The translations under genes and the position numbers were made by a program. Shown here in pieces: positions 34,163 through 34,467 of a DNA stretch of 34,467 nt. The stretch is from assembly GCA_013204185.1 (NCBI GenBank), contig JABMOI010000139.1, positions 1-34,467 of the forward strand. Direction: 5' to 3'. The number at the start of each line of letters is the position of its first letter. The stretch's first letter is position 1. This DNA is from a bacterium (lineage in GTDB: Bacteria > Bacteroidota > Rhodothermia > Rhodothermales > UBA10348). The notes under the pieces were generated by a model. That model saw nothing but the letters and a program-made list of their open reading frames with translations. It had not been told where the DNA came from and ran no database searches.

Positions 34163-34467
34163 CGTGGAAGGATTCGACCGCACCAATGCGCGAAACTGGC
34201 CGGAGCTGCGCAATGACCTCATGAAAGACGGCTTTGGCTTGCGGCTGTTGCGCTCCGGCCGTGACCTCGTGCTCCTGAACTTCGAGGATGGCACGACCCA
34301 TATCCAGGCCAATGGCCACGTGTTGACGAAGTTGCTGGAATACGTGAATGCGAACCGGCATGATGCCGACGAACCGCTGGTGGTCATCGGCTTTAGCATG
34401 GGGGGGTTGGTCAGCCGCTACTCCCTGGCCTGGTGCGAGACCAACAGCGTGACCCACGACGTGGACG
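34155..34467 (+). CDS. Alpha/beta-hydrolase (lipase-like) fragment, GC-rich, runs off right edge
   Basis: From 34155 the plus strand is open to the window edge (104 codons). It reads MVIVEGFDRTNARNW near the start and ends with GFSMGGLVSRYSLAW. GFSMGG is the GxSxG nucleophile elbow of an alpha/beta hydrolase. The IVEGFD opening and the SMGGLVSRY context match a class of secreted putative lipases common in Bacteroidota; this is from memory and not database-checked. Hand-counted GC is about 60% over 34201-34440, against about 47% over 33841-34080. The frame is probably internal: its true start is missing at the junction, and its C-terminus lies beyond the window. Confidence 0.7.
   Translation, partial: MVIVEGFDRTNARNWPELRNDLMKDGFGLRLLRSGRDLVLLNFEDGTTHIQANGHVLTKLLEYVNANRHDADEPLVVIGFSMGGLVSRYSLAWCETNSVTHDVD

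Noticed and set aside
33659-34399. Single 246-residue minus-strand protein spanning the right end
   Set aside because: Only the part up to about 34162 is ATPase-like. The N-terminal part is antisense to a good hydrolase frame and carries none of the expected ABC motifs, so it is a product of the junction.
1-34467. tRNA, rRNA, CRISPR array, insertion sequence, prophage or toxin-antitoxin pair
   Set aside because: I looked for cloverleaf-like sequence, regularly spaced repeats, transposase or integrase motifs and small paired genes; none could be supported.

Overview
The window looks like a chromosomal segment of a Bacteroidota-lineage bacterium, most likely a Rhodothermota or Balneolota-type marine relative. 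This rests on gene content: two-subunit methylmalonyl-CoA mutase with MeaB, a row of PpiC foldases followed by MoxR, HutF, a very large outer-membrane barrel, and an N-terminally extended ribosomal protein S1. Clear Shine-Dalgarno sequences are scarce before most starts, which also fits. The lineage is an inference; there is no 16S gene here. Hand-counted GC near the right end is about 47%, but it jumps to about 60% in the last 300 bases.

Layout, left to right. Positions 1-1929 (minus): cmk then rpsA (rpsA runs off the left edge). Positions 2097-6947 (plus): a TrmH/SpoU RNA methyltransferase, then mutA-mutB-meaB, the methylmalonyl-CoA mutase and its G-protein chaperone, tightly packed. Positions 6956-8422 (minus): gltX. 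Positions 8549-9734 (minus): an ECF sigma factor followed by its membrane anti-sigma factor. Divergent from these, 9999-14415 (plus) holds three periplasmic peptidyl-prolyl isomerases (two lipoproteins and a SurA-like protein), then moxR and hutF to 16821. The sigma factor, anti-sigma factor and foldases together look like an envelope-stress locus.

Positions 16834-19656: an AI-2E-family permease (minus) and a divergent M23 peptidase (plus), whose start codons are 9 bp apart. Positions 19639-22926 (minus): fbp-thrB-thrC, touching or nearly touching. Positions 23084-24265 (minus): a NifS/IscS-like cysteine desulfurase, divergent from murA (24402-25700, plus). Positions 25745-29257 (minus): a 1170-residue predicted outer-membrane protein. 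Positions 29443-30831 (plus): an adrenodoxin-reductase-like ferredoxin-NADP reductase. Positions 30875-33557 (minus): copper export, copA then copZ.

The right end is broken. An ABC-transporter ATPase of the MalK/UgpC type (minus) is intact only from its C-terminus up to about 34162. There the sequence switches within about 12 shared bases to a GC-rich alpha/beta-hydrolase fragment on the other strand. This looks like a chimeric assembly or read junction, or less likely a real rearrangement.

No tRNA, rRNA, CRISPR array, insertion sequence or prophage was seen. No gene-free stretch exceeds 300 bases; the longest is about 264 bases (9735-9998) and holds candidate ECF-type promoter motifs. I did not find a clearly new defence or mobile system. 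The least ordinary items are the sigma/foldase locus with its sigmaE-like motif, the 12-bp tandem repeat before surA, the large outer-membrane protein and the junction at 34.16 kb.
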